Source of the DNA: a virus | Virus record (IMG/VR): IMGVR_UViG_3300046535_001348 | Location: 1-43,307 of that record | Reading direction: 5' to 3' (one strand) | DNA: 43,307 nucleotides | Shown here: positions 14,035 to 20,331 of the stretch, piece after piece | Position numbering within the stretch: position 1 is the stretch's first letter | How the letters are laid out: each line of letters opens with the position of its first letter | The notes under the pieces: model-generated | Told to the model about the DNA's origin: nothing | The model's database searches: none | What the model saw: the letters and a program-made list of their open reading frames with translations, nothing else | Made by a program: the position numbers and the translations under genes

Positions 14035-14924
14035 AATCCTACCTCCTCGCCGAGGACCGCAACCCCGGCACCAAGGCCCGGCTGCGCCGCCTGTTGCTGG
14101 CGATCGGCGACATCGAGCTCGCCCGCCTCGACCTGGCCGCGATCGATCGCGCCAAGCTCGCGATGTTCCCCGGCAGAACGCCGGCGCCGGCGACGGTGTT
14201 GCGCGACATGCTGGCGCCGCTGCGCGCCGTCCTCAACCACGCCGCCCGGCGCGGCTGGTGCGAGGCGCCGCGCTTCGAGCTGCCGAAGGTGCGCACCGGC
14301 CGGACCCGCTACCTGACCCCGGAAGAGGCCGAGCAACTCGTCGCGGCCGCGGCGCCGCATCTGCGCCCCTTGCTCCTCTTCCTGATCGGCACCGGCGCCA
14401 GGCTATCGGAGGCGCTCGGCCTCGATTGGCGCCACGTCGACCTGGCGGGCGGCAATGGAGCTGGGCGCGCGATCTTTTGGGATACCAAGGGCGGCGGCCG
14501 CCGGGTCGCGGCGCTGCCGCCGCGGATCGTCGCCGAGCTCGCCGGGCTCGGGCACCGCGAGGGTGCGGTCTTTGGCTGGCGGCCGCGCGGCGCCGGCCGC
14601 GGCCCGCTGGTCGCCTATGCCGATAAAGAGCGCCAGGCCGGCGGCCAGATCAAGACCGCCTGGCGCGGCGCGCTGCGCCGCAGCGGCCTCGATGCGAGCC
14701 AGCCGGGGCTGACCCCGCACGATCTGCGGCACACCTACGCAAGCTGGCACTACGCAAGGCACCGCGACTTGCTGCGCTTGAAGGCCGAGGGCGGCTGGTC
14801 GTCGACGGCGCTGGTCGAGCGCTATGCGCATCTGATGCCGGCCGGGCTCGCCGGCGAGATCGAGCGGTTTCTCGGCGAGCTCGGCCCCCAACCGCTGACC
14901 GCGTCGGGAGGCGCGCCGCCATGA
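13818..14924 (+). CDS. int: Tyrosine-type phage integrase
   Basis: A 368-aa tyrosine recombinase. The N-terminus (MPLTVRRRRDTGTLAISGVL) is an arm-binding-like domain, and the core-binding helices lie at about 66-150. The catalytic residues can be seen: Arg195 in GTGARLSEAL, Lys224 in the DTKGG turn, His301 and Arg304 in PHDLRHTYAS, Trp327 in GGWSS (in place of the usual second histidine), and the nucleophile Tyr336 in ERYAHLM. It should integrate the phage at the tRNA-Thr gene, since the attP-like site begins about 220 bases downstream. Confidence 0.95.
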   Translation: MPLTVRRRRDTGTLAISGVLALPDGSRVRVRRRAQSDDPQLAREEAATYEAQLLRDAWLGRRPVRATFGEAVKSYLLAEDRNPGTKARLRRLLLAIGDIELARLDLAAIDRAKLAMFPGRTPAPATVLRDMLAPLRAVLNHAARRGWCEAPRFELPKVRTGRTRYLTPEEAEQLVAAAAPHLRPLLLFLIGTGARLSEALGLDWRHVDLAGGNGAGRAIFWDTKGGGRRVAALPPRIVAELAGLGHREGAVFGWRPRGAGRGPLVAYADKERQAGGQIKTAWRGALRRSGLDASQPGLTPHDLRHTYASWHYARHRDLLRLKAEGGWSSTALVERYAHLMPAGLAGEIERFLGELGPQPLTASGGAPP

Positions 14925-15073
14925 CCAAAGAGGAACACGATCTGATGGTCGCGATCGGCATCGCGCTCTATACGCTGCTCGGCCAGATGCCGGCGAGAGA
15001 GCGCCAGGCGACGCAGGAGGAGCTGTTCAACGCGCTGGCCGCGATCGGCGCCGAGCCGATCGAGGAGCGATGA
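14921..15073 (+). CDS. Small helical protein (50 aa)
   Basis: A 50-aa protein starting MTKEEHDLMVAIGIALYTLL and ending in a second helix (QEELFNALAAIGAEPIEER). The ATGA overlap with the integrase supports its reality. It has no recognisable family and is the last gene before the attachment region. Confidence 0.6.
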   Translation: MTKEEHDLMVAIGIALYTLLGQMPARERQATQEELFNALAAIGAEPIEER

Positions 15074-15299
15074 CACGCTGGCGACACGGCGATGCGCGCC
15101 CCGCGGCCAACCCGTTGACCGAAAAGGCCCGATCCGGCCCCACCCGCGCCCTTGGTAAGGGAGAGGTCGAAAGTTCAATCCTTTCCGGCAGCACCAGCAT
15201 TTCCGCCAGTTTCCAGCCCCTCGCGCCCCTCCCGGCATACCGTTGCGTGCCACGAAATGCCCGGGAATACCCGGTCGCGTGACACGCTGGTGACACGGC
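15071..15299. repeat. Direct repeats flanking the att core (candidate integrase arm sites)
   Basis: TGACACGCTGGCGACACGGC at 15071-15090 recurs at 15280-15299 with one mismatch. Each copy holds two GACACG units about ten bases apart, one helical turn. They lie 57 bases left and 83 bases right of the att core, the arrangement expected of arm-type sites bound by the integrase N-terminal domain. Confidence 0.65.
15148..15196 (+). other. attP: attP core: 3' half of a tRNA-Thr(GGT) gene
   Basis: The bases read as a perfect tRNA 3' half. Anticodon loop TTGGTAA has anticodon GGT at 15154-15156. The 3' anticodon stem is followed by the AGGTC variable region. The T stem-loop (GAAAG, TTCAATC, CTTTC) is intact, then acceptor strand CGGCAGC, A and CCA at 15194-15196. 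No D arm or 5' acceptor strand (expected GCTGCCG) lies upstream, so it is not a functional tRNA gene. It fits an attP core that restores the host tRNA-Thr 3' end on integration. Confidence 0.85.
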
Positions 15300-15313
15300 G
15301 CCAGCGCGGGCAC

Positions 15314-15346
15314 AAAAAAGGCCGGCGCGGGTCACCCCGGCCGGCC
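15314..15346 (-). terminator. Leftward terminator closing the late region
   Basis: On the minus strand GGCCGGC-CGGG, loop GTGA, CCCG-C-GCCGGCC, then TTTTTT. The stem is 11 bp with one bulged C and a GNRA loop. It would stop late transcription before it crosses attP and enters the integrase gene antisense. Confidence 0.85.
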
Positions 15347-15631
15347 GGTCGAAATCGCGTATAACCCCCCTACGGAGTCCGCCAGATGGGGTCAAATTTC
15401 CCAGGCAAAATGATACGCCGAATTTGCCGACCCCCAGCGCCTCGCCAGAACGCCGGCAAATGGCATCCGAAACGTAAGCCAGCGATACGATCGGGCGCTT
15501 TTGCGACCCCTCGAATATTGTCGAGGGCGGCCGCTAATTACTCGACGGCGGCGCTTTTAGCCTCTGCCGCGGGGTTTCCGGGGCGCCGCCGAGGCGTTTA
15601 GCCTATCCGGCGGCCGGGCGCTTTATTTGGC
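15347..15631. other. Noncoding stretch with hairpins between terminator and late genes
   Basis: No convincing gene on either strand. It holds a hairpin CCCTCGA-N6-TCGAGGG at 15508-15527, related short motifs GGCGCTTTTAGCCTC (15550) and AGGCGTTTAGCCTAT (15592), and GCCGCC/GGCGGC arms around the latter. It may be part of the att region or the untranslated 3' end of the late transcript. Confidence 0.5.
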
Positions 15632-15862
15632 CTAGTGTTGCGTCGGATCGCCGATCCGGCCGCCATCCGGCGCGAGCGGGATCTTGACCCGGTCGATATG
15701 GGTCGCGCGGCACCGCGGCGAGGCCCTGCCATGCGCGACCGCCAAGGCGAGGGTTAGCGTCCGCATCCACTCGGCCACGTCCTCGGCCGGGCCGCGCTCG
15801 CGCACCTGGACCCGGCCGCCCGCCACCCCGCATAGGTGGCAATCATACTCGACCTCGATCAT
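15632..15862 (-). CDS. Hypothetical protein with N-terminal CxxC (76 aa)
   Basis: A 76-aa protein starting MIEVEYDCHLCGVAGGRVQV. The CHLC pair near residue 8, with later His and Cys residues (HGRASPRCRATH), could bind a metal. AEDVAEWMRTLTLALAVAHG is helical. Short phage proteins of this layout are known without a function. It is the most downstream gene of the late region, after the lysis genes. Confidence 0.7.
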   Translation of the reverse strand: MIEVEYDCHLCGVAGGRVQVRERGPAEDVAEWMRTLTLALAVAHGRASPRCRATHIDRVKIPLAPDGGRIGDPTQH

Positions 15863-15871
15863 TCCCCCGCT

Positions 15872-16144
15872 CTAGCCTCCCTGGCAGCCGTGCTTGCGGC
15901 ACGCGAAATTCGAGCACTCGCGGGCCTTGTCCGCCCCCGGGCAATCGGTCCTGCGGCCGTCGAGGAGGGCCTTAAAGCGGCCCTCAAGCTCGCCGGCGGT
16001 CTGTTGCAGCTCGACGGCGAGCGCCAGCCATTCGCGAACAATGTGCGGGTTGAGGTCATCGAGCGCGGTCAGCGGGTCGCCGGCGCGCTCCCCGGCCCAT
16101 TGCGCCATGAGGCGCAGCCGGTCGGGCACCGCGGTCGGGATCAC
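15872..16144 (-). CDS. Hypothetical protein, start uncertain (90 aa or more)
   Basis: A protein of at least 90 aa from GTG at 16144, with helical IVREWLALAVELQQTAGELE and a cysteine-rich end (DCPGADKARECSNFACRKHG). The frame stays clearly coding upstream (TELRLGPDEKDPRARLDLER), but no ATG, GTG or TTG is found there. A CTG at 16207 overlaps the upstream stop exactly as the ATGA junctions do (CTGA), so the true product may be 111 aa with a CTG start. No family is recognised. Confidence 0.65.
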   Translation of the reverse strand: MIPTAVPDRLRLMAQWAGERAGDPLTALDDLNPHIVREWLALAVELQQTAGELEGRFKALLDGRRTDCPGADKARECSNFACRKHGCQGG

Positions 16145-16203
16145 CCGCTCAAGATCGAGGCGGGCGCGCGGGTCTTTCTCGTCGGGGCCGAGGCGCAGCT
16201 CGG

Positions 16204-16530
16204 TCAGGGCTTGACCCCGGCGAGCCTGGCGTCGCGGTCGCGATAGAAGGCCGCCAGGCCCTCATGGCGCCCGGCGCAGGCAACGAGCGCCGCGCGATCG
16301 CCAGCCCATAGGCGGGCTACGGCGCCGGCCGAGAGCGCCCCCTCGGCGATCTCAACGGGGTTGGCGCAGAGCTCGACCAGGCCCGCCGGCGGCTGCGCCT
16401 CGGGGAGGCTCAGTTCCGTCACCGGCTTTGCGTCCAATTTCGGCAATGCGCTGCACGAGGTCAGGATCGAGACAAGCGCGAGCATCGCTGCGCGACGACA
16501 AGCGGGCGATAACCTGCAACTGATCGGCAT
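16204..16530 (-). CDS. Rz1-like outer-membrane spanin lipoprotein
   Basis: A 108-aa protein with an N-terminal hydrophobic signal and lipobox LTSC (Cys26), then Pro-rich sequence. Its first 179 bases lie inside the 3' part of the Rz-like gene in another frame, the classic Rz/Rz1 arrangement. The lipidated o-spanin joins the i-spanin across the periplasm and fuses the membranes in the last step of lysis. A start at the internal Met16 (16485) is also possible. It is longer than most Rz1 proteins. Confidence 0.82.
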   Translation of the reverse strand: MPISCRLSPACRRAAMLALVSILTSCSALPKLDAKPVTELSLPEAQPPAGLVELCANPVEIAEGALSAGAVARLWAGDRAALVACAGRHEGLAAFYRDRDARLAGVKP

Positions 16531-16771
16531 TGTGCGTCTCCACCTTTAGAAGAGCGGCGGCGACGAGCTCGCCCTGTTTTTGCGAAGCGACGAGCTCGTC
16601 GCGCCGGCGCTCATGTTCGCGTGCGGTTTTGGCCTCGTACTCAGCGACGACCGCTGCGACGGCGCGATGCTTCTCGACCTCGATAAAGGCCGTCAGCCCG
16701 CCGGCGGCGAGGAGAAAGACGACGAGGCCGACCCCGAACTTTGCGGCGAGGGCGCCGATCATGCCCGACAT
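16352..16771 (-). CDS. Rz-like inner-membrane spanin
   Basis: A 139-aa protein. One N-terminal membrane segment (about 11-29, FGVGLVVFLLAAGGLTAFI) is followed by a charged periplasmic coiled coil (EYEAKTAREHERRRDELVAS and beyond), which is the i-spanin layout. The C-terminus ends Pro/Gly/Arg-rich. ATG at 16771 lies 13 bases inside the end of the transglycosylase gene. It works with the overlapping o-spanin. Confidence 0.82.
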   Translation of the reverse strand: MSGMIGALAAKFGVGLVVFLLAAGGLTAFIEVEKHRAVAAVVAEYEAKTAREHERRRDELVASQKQGELVAAALLKVETHNADQLQVIARLSSRSDARACLDPDLVQRIAEIGRKAGDGTEPPRGAAAGGPGRALRQPR

Positions 16772-17682
16772 GACACCGCCCCGCCCCAGCTCCGAAAGAT
16801 CGACTGGTATTGCAGCTCGATCCGCTTCGGATATTCGCGGTTTTCCCGGGCATTCGAGGCCGAGCGGCTGGTGTAGCGCTCGACGTGGCCGAACCAGCGC
16901 GACGGGTCGCACCCGGCCCGCTCGCGGCAGAGCGCGCGGTCCTTTGCAATCCAGCCCTCGCCGCCATTGTAGCCGGACAGCACAAAGGCCCAGCGGTCGC
17001 ACTCGCTGGCCGGCGGCACCGCGTTGACAAAGCGGCCCTTGTAGATGTCGCGGTCATAGCGGACCAGACCGCGGATCGCCCAGCTCGGGTTAAGCGGCGC
17101 GGCGCCGCCGAGCTCGGGATAGCGACGGCTCATCGCCTCGGCCGTCGACGGGATGAATTGCGCCAGGCCCGCGGCATAGATCGAATGCGCCGCCGGCCGC
17201 CAGGCGCTTTCGGCCTGGATTTGCGCGCCGAAGAGCGCCGTCGGCGCGCTCATGCCCCAAACGGCGCGGCTCTCGCGCAGCATCGTGCGCTGATAGGGCC
17301 GCGCCGGCGCCGGCACCAGCATCGGGTCGGGCTCGCCGGCGACCGGCGCGATCTCGCTCGCCGGCAGCCCGGGATCGGGCGGCGGCGGCGCCGGCAGCAC
17401 GACGACCGGCGCGATCGGCGTCTCGACGGCGCGCGGCGGCGCCGGCACCGCGGCCGCGGCCGGCGCGCCGCGGTAGAGCGGCGGCGTCGACCTGGCCGCC
17501 GGCGGCTTGCGCCGAGGCCGCGGCTTTTCGACAAACCGCTCGGGGATGATAAAGGCCGGCAGTGCGGCCGCCGGCAGCGGCCGCGACAGCGTCGCCGGCG
17601 AGCGCTCGGCCGCGGGCGGCGCCGGCCGCTCCCCGGCGCAAGCGGCGACGAGGAGCGCCGCCAGGATCAGGGCGCGGCGCAT
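16759..17682 (-). CDS. Lytic transglycosylase (SLT-like) lipoprotein, candidate endolysin
   Basis: A 307-aa protein. Lipobox LVAAC (Cys15) follows a short hydrophobic signal. A proline- and alanine-rich region lies at about 18-125. The catalytic domain starts at about 140: the glutamate in QIQAESAWRP (Glu158), then the GLAQFIPSTA motif at 172-181, and Gly/Tyr-rich SGYNGGEGW further on. It cleaves peptidoglycan glycan strands. Lying between holin and spanins it is probably the endolysin; a lipoprotein signal in that role is unusual. Confidence 0.88.
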   Translation of the reverse strand: MRRALILAALLVAACAGERPAPPAAERSPATLSRPLPAAALPAFIIPERFVEKPRPRRKPPAARSTPPLYRGAPAAAAVPAPPRAVETPIAPVVVLPAPPPPDPGLPASEIAPVAGEPDPMLVPAPARPYQRTMLRESRAVWGMSAPTALFGAQIQAESAWRPAAHSIYAAGLAQFIPSTAEAMSRRYPELGGAAPLNPSWAIRGLVRYDRDIYKGRFVNAVPPASECDRWAFVLSGYNGGEGWIAKDRALCRERAGCDPSRWFGHVERYTSRSASNARENREYPKRIELQYQSIFRSWGGAVSCRA

Positions 17683-18014
17683 CAGAGCGCCAGGGCAAGC
17701 GCCAGCATCGAGCCGACGACGACGATCGCGCGCCGGATCATCGAGCCGACAAAGACGTGCCCTTGCGGATCGTCCTTCGACCACATTCCGTCATTCACGT
17801 CGGCATCGAGCGCGTGCGGCCGCGCGTAGGGAAACAGCCAGCGGTCGAGCCAATAGCCGCCATAAGCCGCGGCCGCGACGAGCGCCGCCTTGTAGATCGT
17901 GACGACGAGCTGCGCCGGCGCGAGGATCGCGACGAGGACGATCAGCGCCACGGCGAGGGCGCCGGCGATCGCCATGCGGCCGTAAGTCTCCATAAAGGTC
18001 GGGGTCGGCGTCAT
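17682..18014 (-). CDS. Putative holin
   Basis: A 110-aa membrane protein with two or three hydrophobic segments: AIAGALAVALIVLVAILAP (about 15-33), VTIYKAALVAAAAYGGYWLD (about 37-56), and a C-terminal IVVVGSMLALALAL. The YKAAL...GYWLDRWLFPYARPH pattern is typical of a family of proteobacterial phage holins. ATG at 18014 is favoured (GAGG eight bases upstream); a GTG at 18023 has no usable spacing. Its stop overlaps the transglycosylase start by one base, so holin, lysin and spanins form one cassette. Confidence 0.85.
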   Translation of the reverse strand: MTPTPTFMETYGRMAIAGALAVALIVLVAILAPAQLVVTIYKAALVAAAAYGGYWLDRWLFPYARPHALDADVNDGMWSKDDPQGHVFVGSMIRRAIVVVGSMLALALAL

Positions 18015-18031
18015 CGAGGGCACCTCAAGCG

Positions 18032-18064
18032 AAAGGCGCCCGCCCAGCTCCGGGGTCGGGCGCC
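18032..18064 (-). terminator. Hairpin upstream of the lysis cassette, weak terminator
   Basis: On the minus strand GGCGCCCG (18064-18057) pairs with CGGGCGCC (18042-18035) across a 14-base loop and is followed by TTT. The stem is strong but the T-run short. It lies 5' of the holin gene and would separate lysis from upstream transcription, or act as mRNA structure. Confidence 0.45.
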
Positions 18065-18128
18065 GTTAAATGCCCGCCGGCAACCCAAGGCCGGGCGGTG
18101 AGCTGGCAGGGAAAGCGAGGCCCTTGAT

Positions 18129-18145
18129 TGTGCGGCGGACGCACA
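18129..18145. promoter_or_regulatory. Immunity operator 4, remote copy
   Basis: TGTGCG-GCGGA-CGCACA has both half-sites exact, as at the switch region 10 kb away. It starts at the end of a possible -35 (TTGATT, 18124-18129) and lies 39 bases upstream of the plus-strand gene at 18185. No strong -10 is visible (TCTAGG at 18151 is poor). Confidence 0.72.
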
Positions 18146-18184
18146 CGACCTCTAGGCGTGTTAAAGAGAGAAAGGGGAACCGAA

Positions 18185-18442
18185 ATGTTAAAGACGATCC
18201 TGATCGCGACGTTGGCGGCCGCATCGATCGCCGCCGCCAACGCGCAACAACAGCCGTGCAAGGCGTATTACCCGCTCGGCGAGACTGTGCCGGCCGGGTG
18301 CGCCCGCGGGCTCGGCACCTGGAACAACGGCGCCGCCGTCGCCCCCTCGCAAAAGGTCGACGAGATGGACGTCTACCAGCGGACCTTTTTCGACAAAAAG
18401 CCGGCGCCGGCGCCGATCCCGCACTACGGCATCCCGCGCTAA
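18185..18442 (+). CDS. Small secreted protein, candidate moron
   Basis: An 85-aa protein with a clear signal peptide (MLKTILIATLAAASIAAANA, cleavage after AxA near residue 20). The mature part has two cysteines (QPCKAYYP, PAGCARGL), enough for one disulfide, and a Pro-rich end (KPAPAPIPHYGIPR). AAAGGGGAA precedes the ATG. It is the only plus-strand gene in the late half and is flanked by hairpins. The immunity operator upstream suggests repressor control. Effects on the host envelope, or roles in superinfection exclusion or lysis, are possible but unproven. Confidence 0.78.
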   Translation: MLKTILIATLAAASIAAANAQQQPCKAYYPLGETVPAGCARGLGTWNNGAAVAPSQKVDEMDVYQRTFFDKKPAPAPIPHYGIPR

Positions 18443-18459
18443 AAACCCCCTTATCGGGG
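18441..18459 (-). terminator. Short terminator after the beta-propeller gene
   Basis: On the minus strand CCCC-GATAAG-GGGG-G followed by TTTTT. The stem has only four G-C pairs. It lies nine bases after the stop at 18468 and overlaps the stop codon of the opposing gene. Confidence 0.6.
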
Positions 18460-18467
18460 CAGCACTT

Positions 18468-19376
18468 TTACTTGTGCTTGCAGCGGGTGCAGCCGCCGCT
18501 ATTCATCTGATAGATGCACCCGTTTGCGTTGCCCTGAACGCCGCCGCCGCTGAAGCCATCGGTCGCCCAGACACCACTGCCATTCGGGTCATTGAAGTCG
18601 TAGGTGACGGTGCTGTCGTCGGATGAAAAAGCGGGGCTGTCCACATAGATACCCATCCCCGGCGCGACATCGACGACATGCCAGGGCGTCACCGAAACCC
18701 AGGGGCACCAGCGCGCGATCCCGTTCTTCCGGTACGAGGCGGGAATGTGCGGGTCCACAGCAACCAGGTCGCCGGTCGAATACGCCAGAATATACTGACC
18801 AGGACCGCCGAACTCGGTGTGGGAGAAGGCAGGGCGCCGCGCGTCCGGGTAGTCTTGCGCGCCGCTGTCGGTGCGCCCGTTCAGCCACCCGTAATGGGTC
18901 TGGTCGGCCCAACCGTAGAGCAGTTGCCAGTGGCCGCTGCACCAGCCGCTACAAACAAAGGCCAGCCCGTTCGGCTGCACGTCATAGCCCCATTCCAGCA
19001 GGTTCGCCATCAGGGTGATGTCGTACCCGCCATTGTGGAACTTGTAGAGTTGGTAGGTATTCGACGAGGGGTCGAAATGATTGACCCAATACCAGCCCGT
19101 AGCGAGATTTAAGGTCGGCTGCACGAGTATCCCACCGCCGCCCCCCGCAATGACGCCGAGATTATACAGCCCCGAGCCGTCCACATTGGCGCACCAGATT
19201 TGCTGGCGATCCAGGCTGAGGAAGATGATCGCCGCCCCATTCCAGGCCCAGGCCGGATCGCAGCCGTGGTAGGGGAAATCGACGCGATTGGACCCATCCG
19301 CGTCACAGGTGAAGATAGTGTAATTACCGTCGCCGGAGACGAAGCGATCCGTGCCCCGGAAAGATGCGTAGCTCAT
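18468..19376 (-). CDS. PD40/TolB-like beta-propeller protein
   Basis: A 302-aa protein with several blade-like repeats of the PD40 type: YTIFTCDADGSNRVDFPYHG (about 19-38), AAIIFLSLDRQQIWCANVDG then SGLYNL (about 48-74), and later PAFSSDDSTVTYDFNDPNGS. Tryptophan content is high, and the C-terminus is Cys-rich (GGCTRCKHK). No signal peptide is seen. It may be a receptor-binding or carbohydrate-binding virion part, or an accessory gene. Its base composition looks less GC-rich than its neighbours, which hints at recent acquisition. Confidence 0.72.
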   Translation of the reverse strand: MSYASFRGTDRFVSGDGNYTIFTCDADGSNRVDFPYHGCDPAWAWNGAAIIFLSLDRQQIWCANVDGSGLYNLGVIAGGGGGILVQPTLNLATGWYWVNHFDPSSNTYQLYKFHNGGYDITLMANLLEWGYDVQPNGLAFVCSGWCSGHWQLLYGWADQTHYGWLNGRTDSGAQDYPDARRPAFSHTEFGGPGQYILAYSTGDLVAVDPHIPASYRKNGIARWCPWVSVTPWHVVDVAPGMGIYVDSPAFSSDDSTVTYDFNDPNGSGVWATDGFSGGGVQGNANGCIYQMNSGGCTRCKHK

Positions 19377-19660
19377 TTCGCGCCCCTCCCTGTGGCGGCG
19401 GGCGGCAGCCCCTCGCCGATAGCCTCGCCGCGGTGGTTCGTGCTGTCCCCGCGGCCATGCTCCGCGTCGGGGCGGCGGCTCATAACCTTCAACTGGTCAG
19501 CAGAAAAATCCTCGCGCCGCGGCGGGTGCGCCGGGGTTTCGTGCGTGGCAAGCTGTCTCATAAGGCTGGCATCCTTCGGAAAGGCCCGGGCGCCGTCAGC
19601 GCCGGCCGGTGGATAGCGGAAGCGGCTGCGTCCGCTATAGCGAGCGCCGCCAGGCACCAA
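19373..19660 (-). CDS. Hypothetical protein, start uncertain (up to 95 aa)
   Basis: A hydrophilic protein. The best part is TPAHPPRREDFSADQLKVMS, followed by a charged region (RRPDAEHGRGDSTNHRGEA). The stop overlaps the beta-propeller start by ATGA. Candidate starts are TTG 19660, GTG 19657 and ATG 19561; coding composition appears to extend upstream of the ATG. No function is known. Confidence 0.5.
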   Translation of the reverse strand: MVPGGARYSGRSRFRYPPAGADGARAFPKDASLMRQLATHETPAHPPRREDFSADQLKVMSRRPDAEHGRGDSTNHRGEAIGEGLPPAATGRGAK

Positions 19661-19687
19661 AACGCGCCAGCGGGCTTCTATGAGGCT

Positions 19688-19894
19688 TTAATCGTCGAGG
19701 CGGTCGCGCAGCTTGCGGGCGGCGCGGACGAGCTCGTCGAGCCGGGGCTCGATCTCCCGACCAGGCGGCGGCGCCGCGGCCGGCCGGCCCGCCTTGTGAT
19801 AGTGATAGACCGGCGGCGCCGGGACGATCGGCGCCGGCGCCGGGGCGCAGCCGGCCAGGCCGAGCAACAGCGCCAGGCTAAGGGCGGCGCGCAT
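19688..19894 (-). CDS. Small lipoprotein (68 aa)
   Basis: A 68-aa protein with an N-terminal hydrophobic signal and lipobox LAGC (Cys16), then a Pro/Ala-rich linker and a charged helix (PRLDELVRAARKLRDRLDD). It should be anchored in the outer or inner membrane. It is co-transcribed with the membrane protein gene upstream (17-base overlap). It could be an accessory lysis or exclusion factor; the sequence does not decide this. Confidence 0.65.
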   Translation of the reverse strand: MRAALSLALLLGLAGCAPAPAPIVPAPPVYHYHKAGRPAAAPPPGREIEPRLDELVRAARKLRDRLDD

Positions 19895-20282
19895 CGCCCG
19901 GCCGGCCCTGGCTCGCGACCAAGGTCCGCAGATCGGCCAGCTTGTCGCTGATCGTCGAAAACCCCTGGCGCATTTCCGAGGTCGAGGCCTTCATCCCCTC
20001 GCGCAGCTCGCCGATCGCGGCCTCGGCGACGACGAGGCGCTGGCGCATAACGGCGACCTCGCCGTCCTGCCGGTCGCTCTGTTTGTTGACGAGCGCCGTC
20101 ACCTCGTTGATTTGCCGCTCGATCGTGAAATAGCCGACGATCGCCCAGCCGCCGACGCTCATCAGAATGACGATCGCCTGTAGGATATGGCCGAGCTCGA
20201 TGTTGGGCGAAAACCGGATCAGCGCGCCGCCGCGCGGCACCGGCTCGACAGCCGGCATCATGCCGTCACTCCCCTCGCTCAT
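19878..20282 (-). CDS. Membrane-anchored coiled-coil protein (134 aa)
   Basis: A 134-aa protein. One membrane segment (about 33-52, ILQAIVILMSVGGWAIVGYF) is followed by a long charged helix with heptad-like spacing (EVTALVNKQSDRQDGEVAVM to KLADLRTLVASQ). GGGGGAGGGGGAG before the ATG is a very strong ribosome binding site. The layout resembles small phage membrane proteins near tail or lysis genes. No function is assigned. Confidence 0.72.
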   Translation of the reverse strand: MSEGSDGMMPAVEPVPRGGALIRFSPNIELGHILQAIVILMSVGGWAIVGYFTIERQINEVTALVNKQSDRQDGEVAVMRQRLVVAEAAIGELREGMKASTSEMRQGFSTISDKLADLRTLVASQGRPGDARRP

Positions 20283-20331
20283 CGCTCCCCCTCCCCCGTC
20301 GCCTTTTTGGGATCGGCGCTTCGAGGCGCCC

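Noticed and set aside
15121-15196. Complete tRNA-Thr gene
   Set aside because: The 5' half is missing: no GCTGCCG acceptor strand and no D arm upstream of the anticodon loop; one anticodon-stem pair is also broken. It is only an att core.
15070-15282. Plus-strand open frame (70 codons) across the att region, and its opposite-strand counterpart reading LPERIELSTSPLP
   Set aside because: It runs through the tRNA 3' half and both flanking repeats. The opposite-strand peptide is the kind of product often misannotated over tRNA ends. No coding composition outside the overlap.
31-15373. Shared ACCCCCCTAC at 31-40 and 15364-15373 as a regulatory repeat
   Set aside because: Only ten bases of low complexity in a GC-rich genome, with no common surrounding sequence.
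15386-15601. Plus-strand open frame of 71 codons after the late terminator
   Set aside because: No ribosome binding site, no protein-like composition, and it crosses hairpins and repeated motifs.
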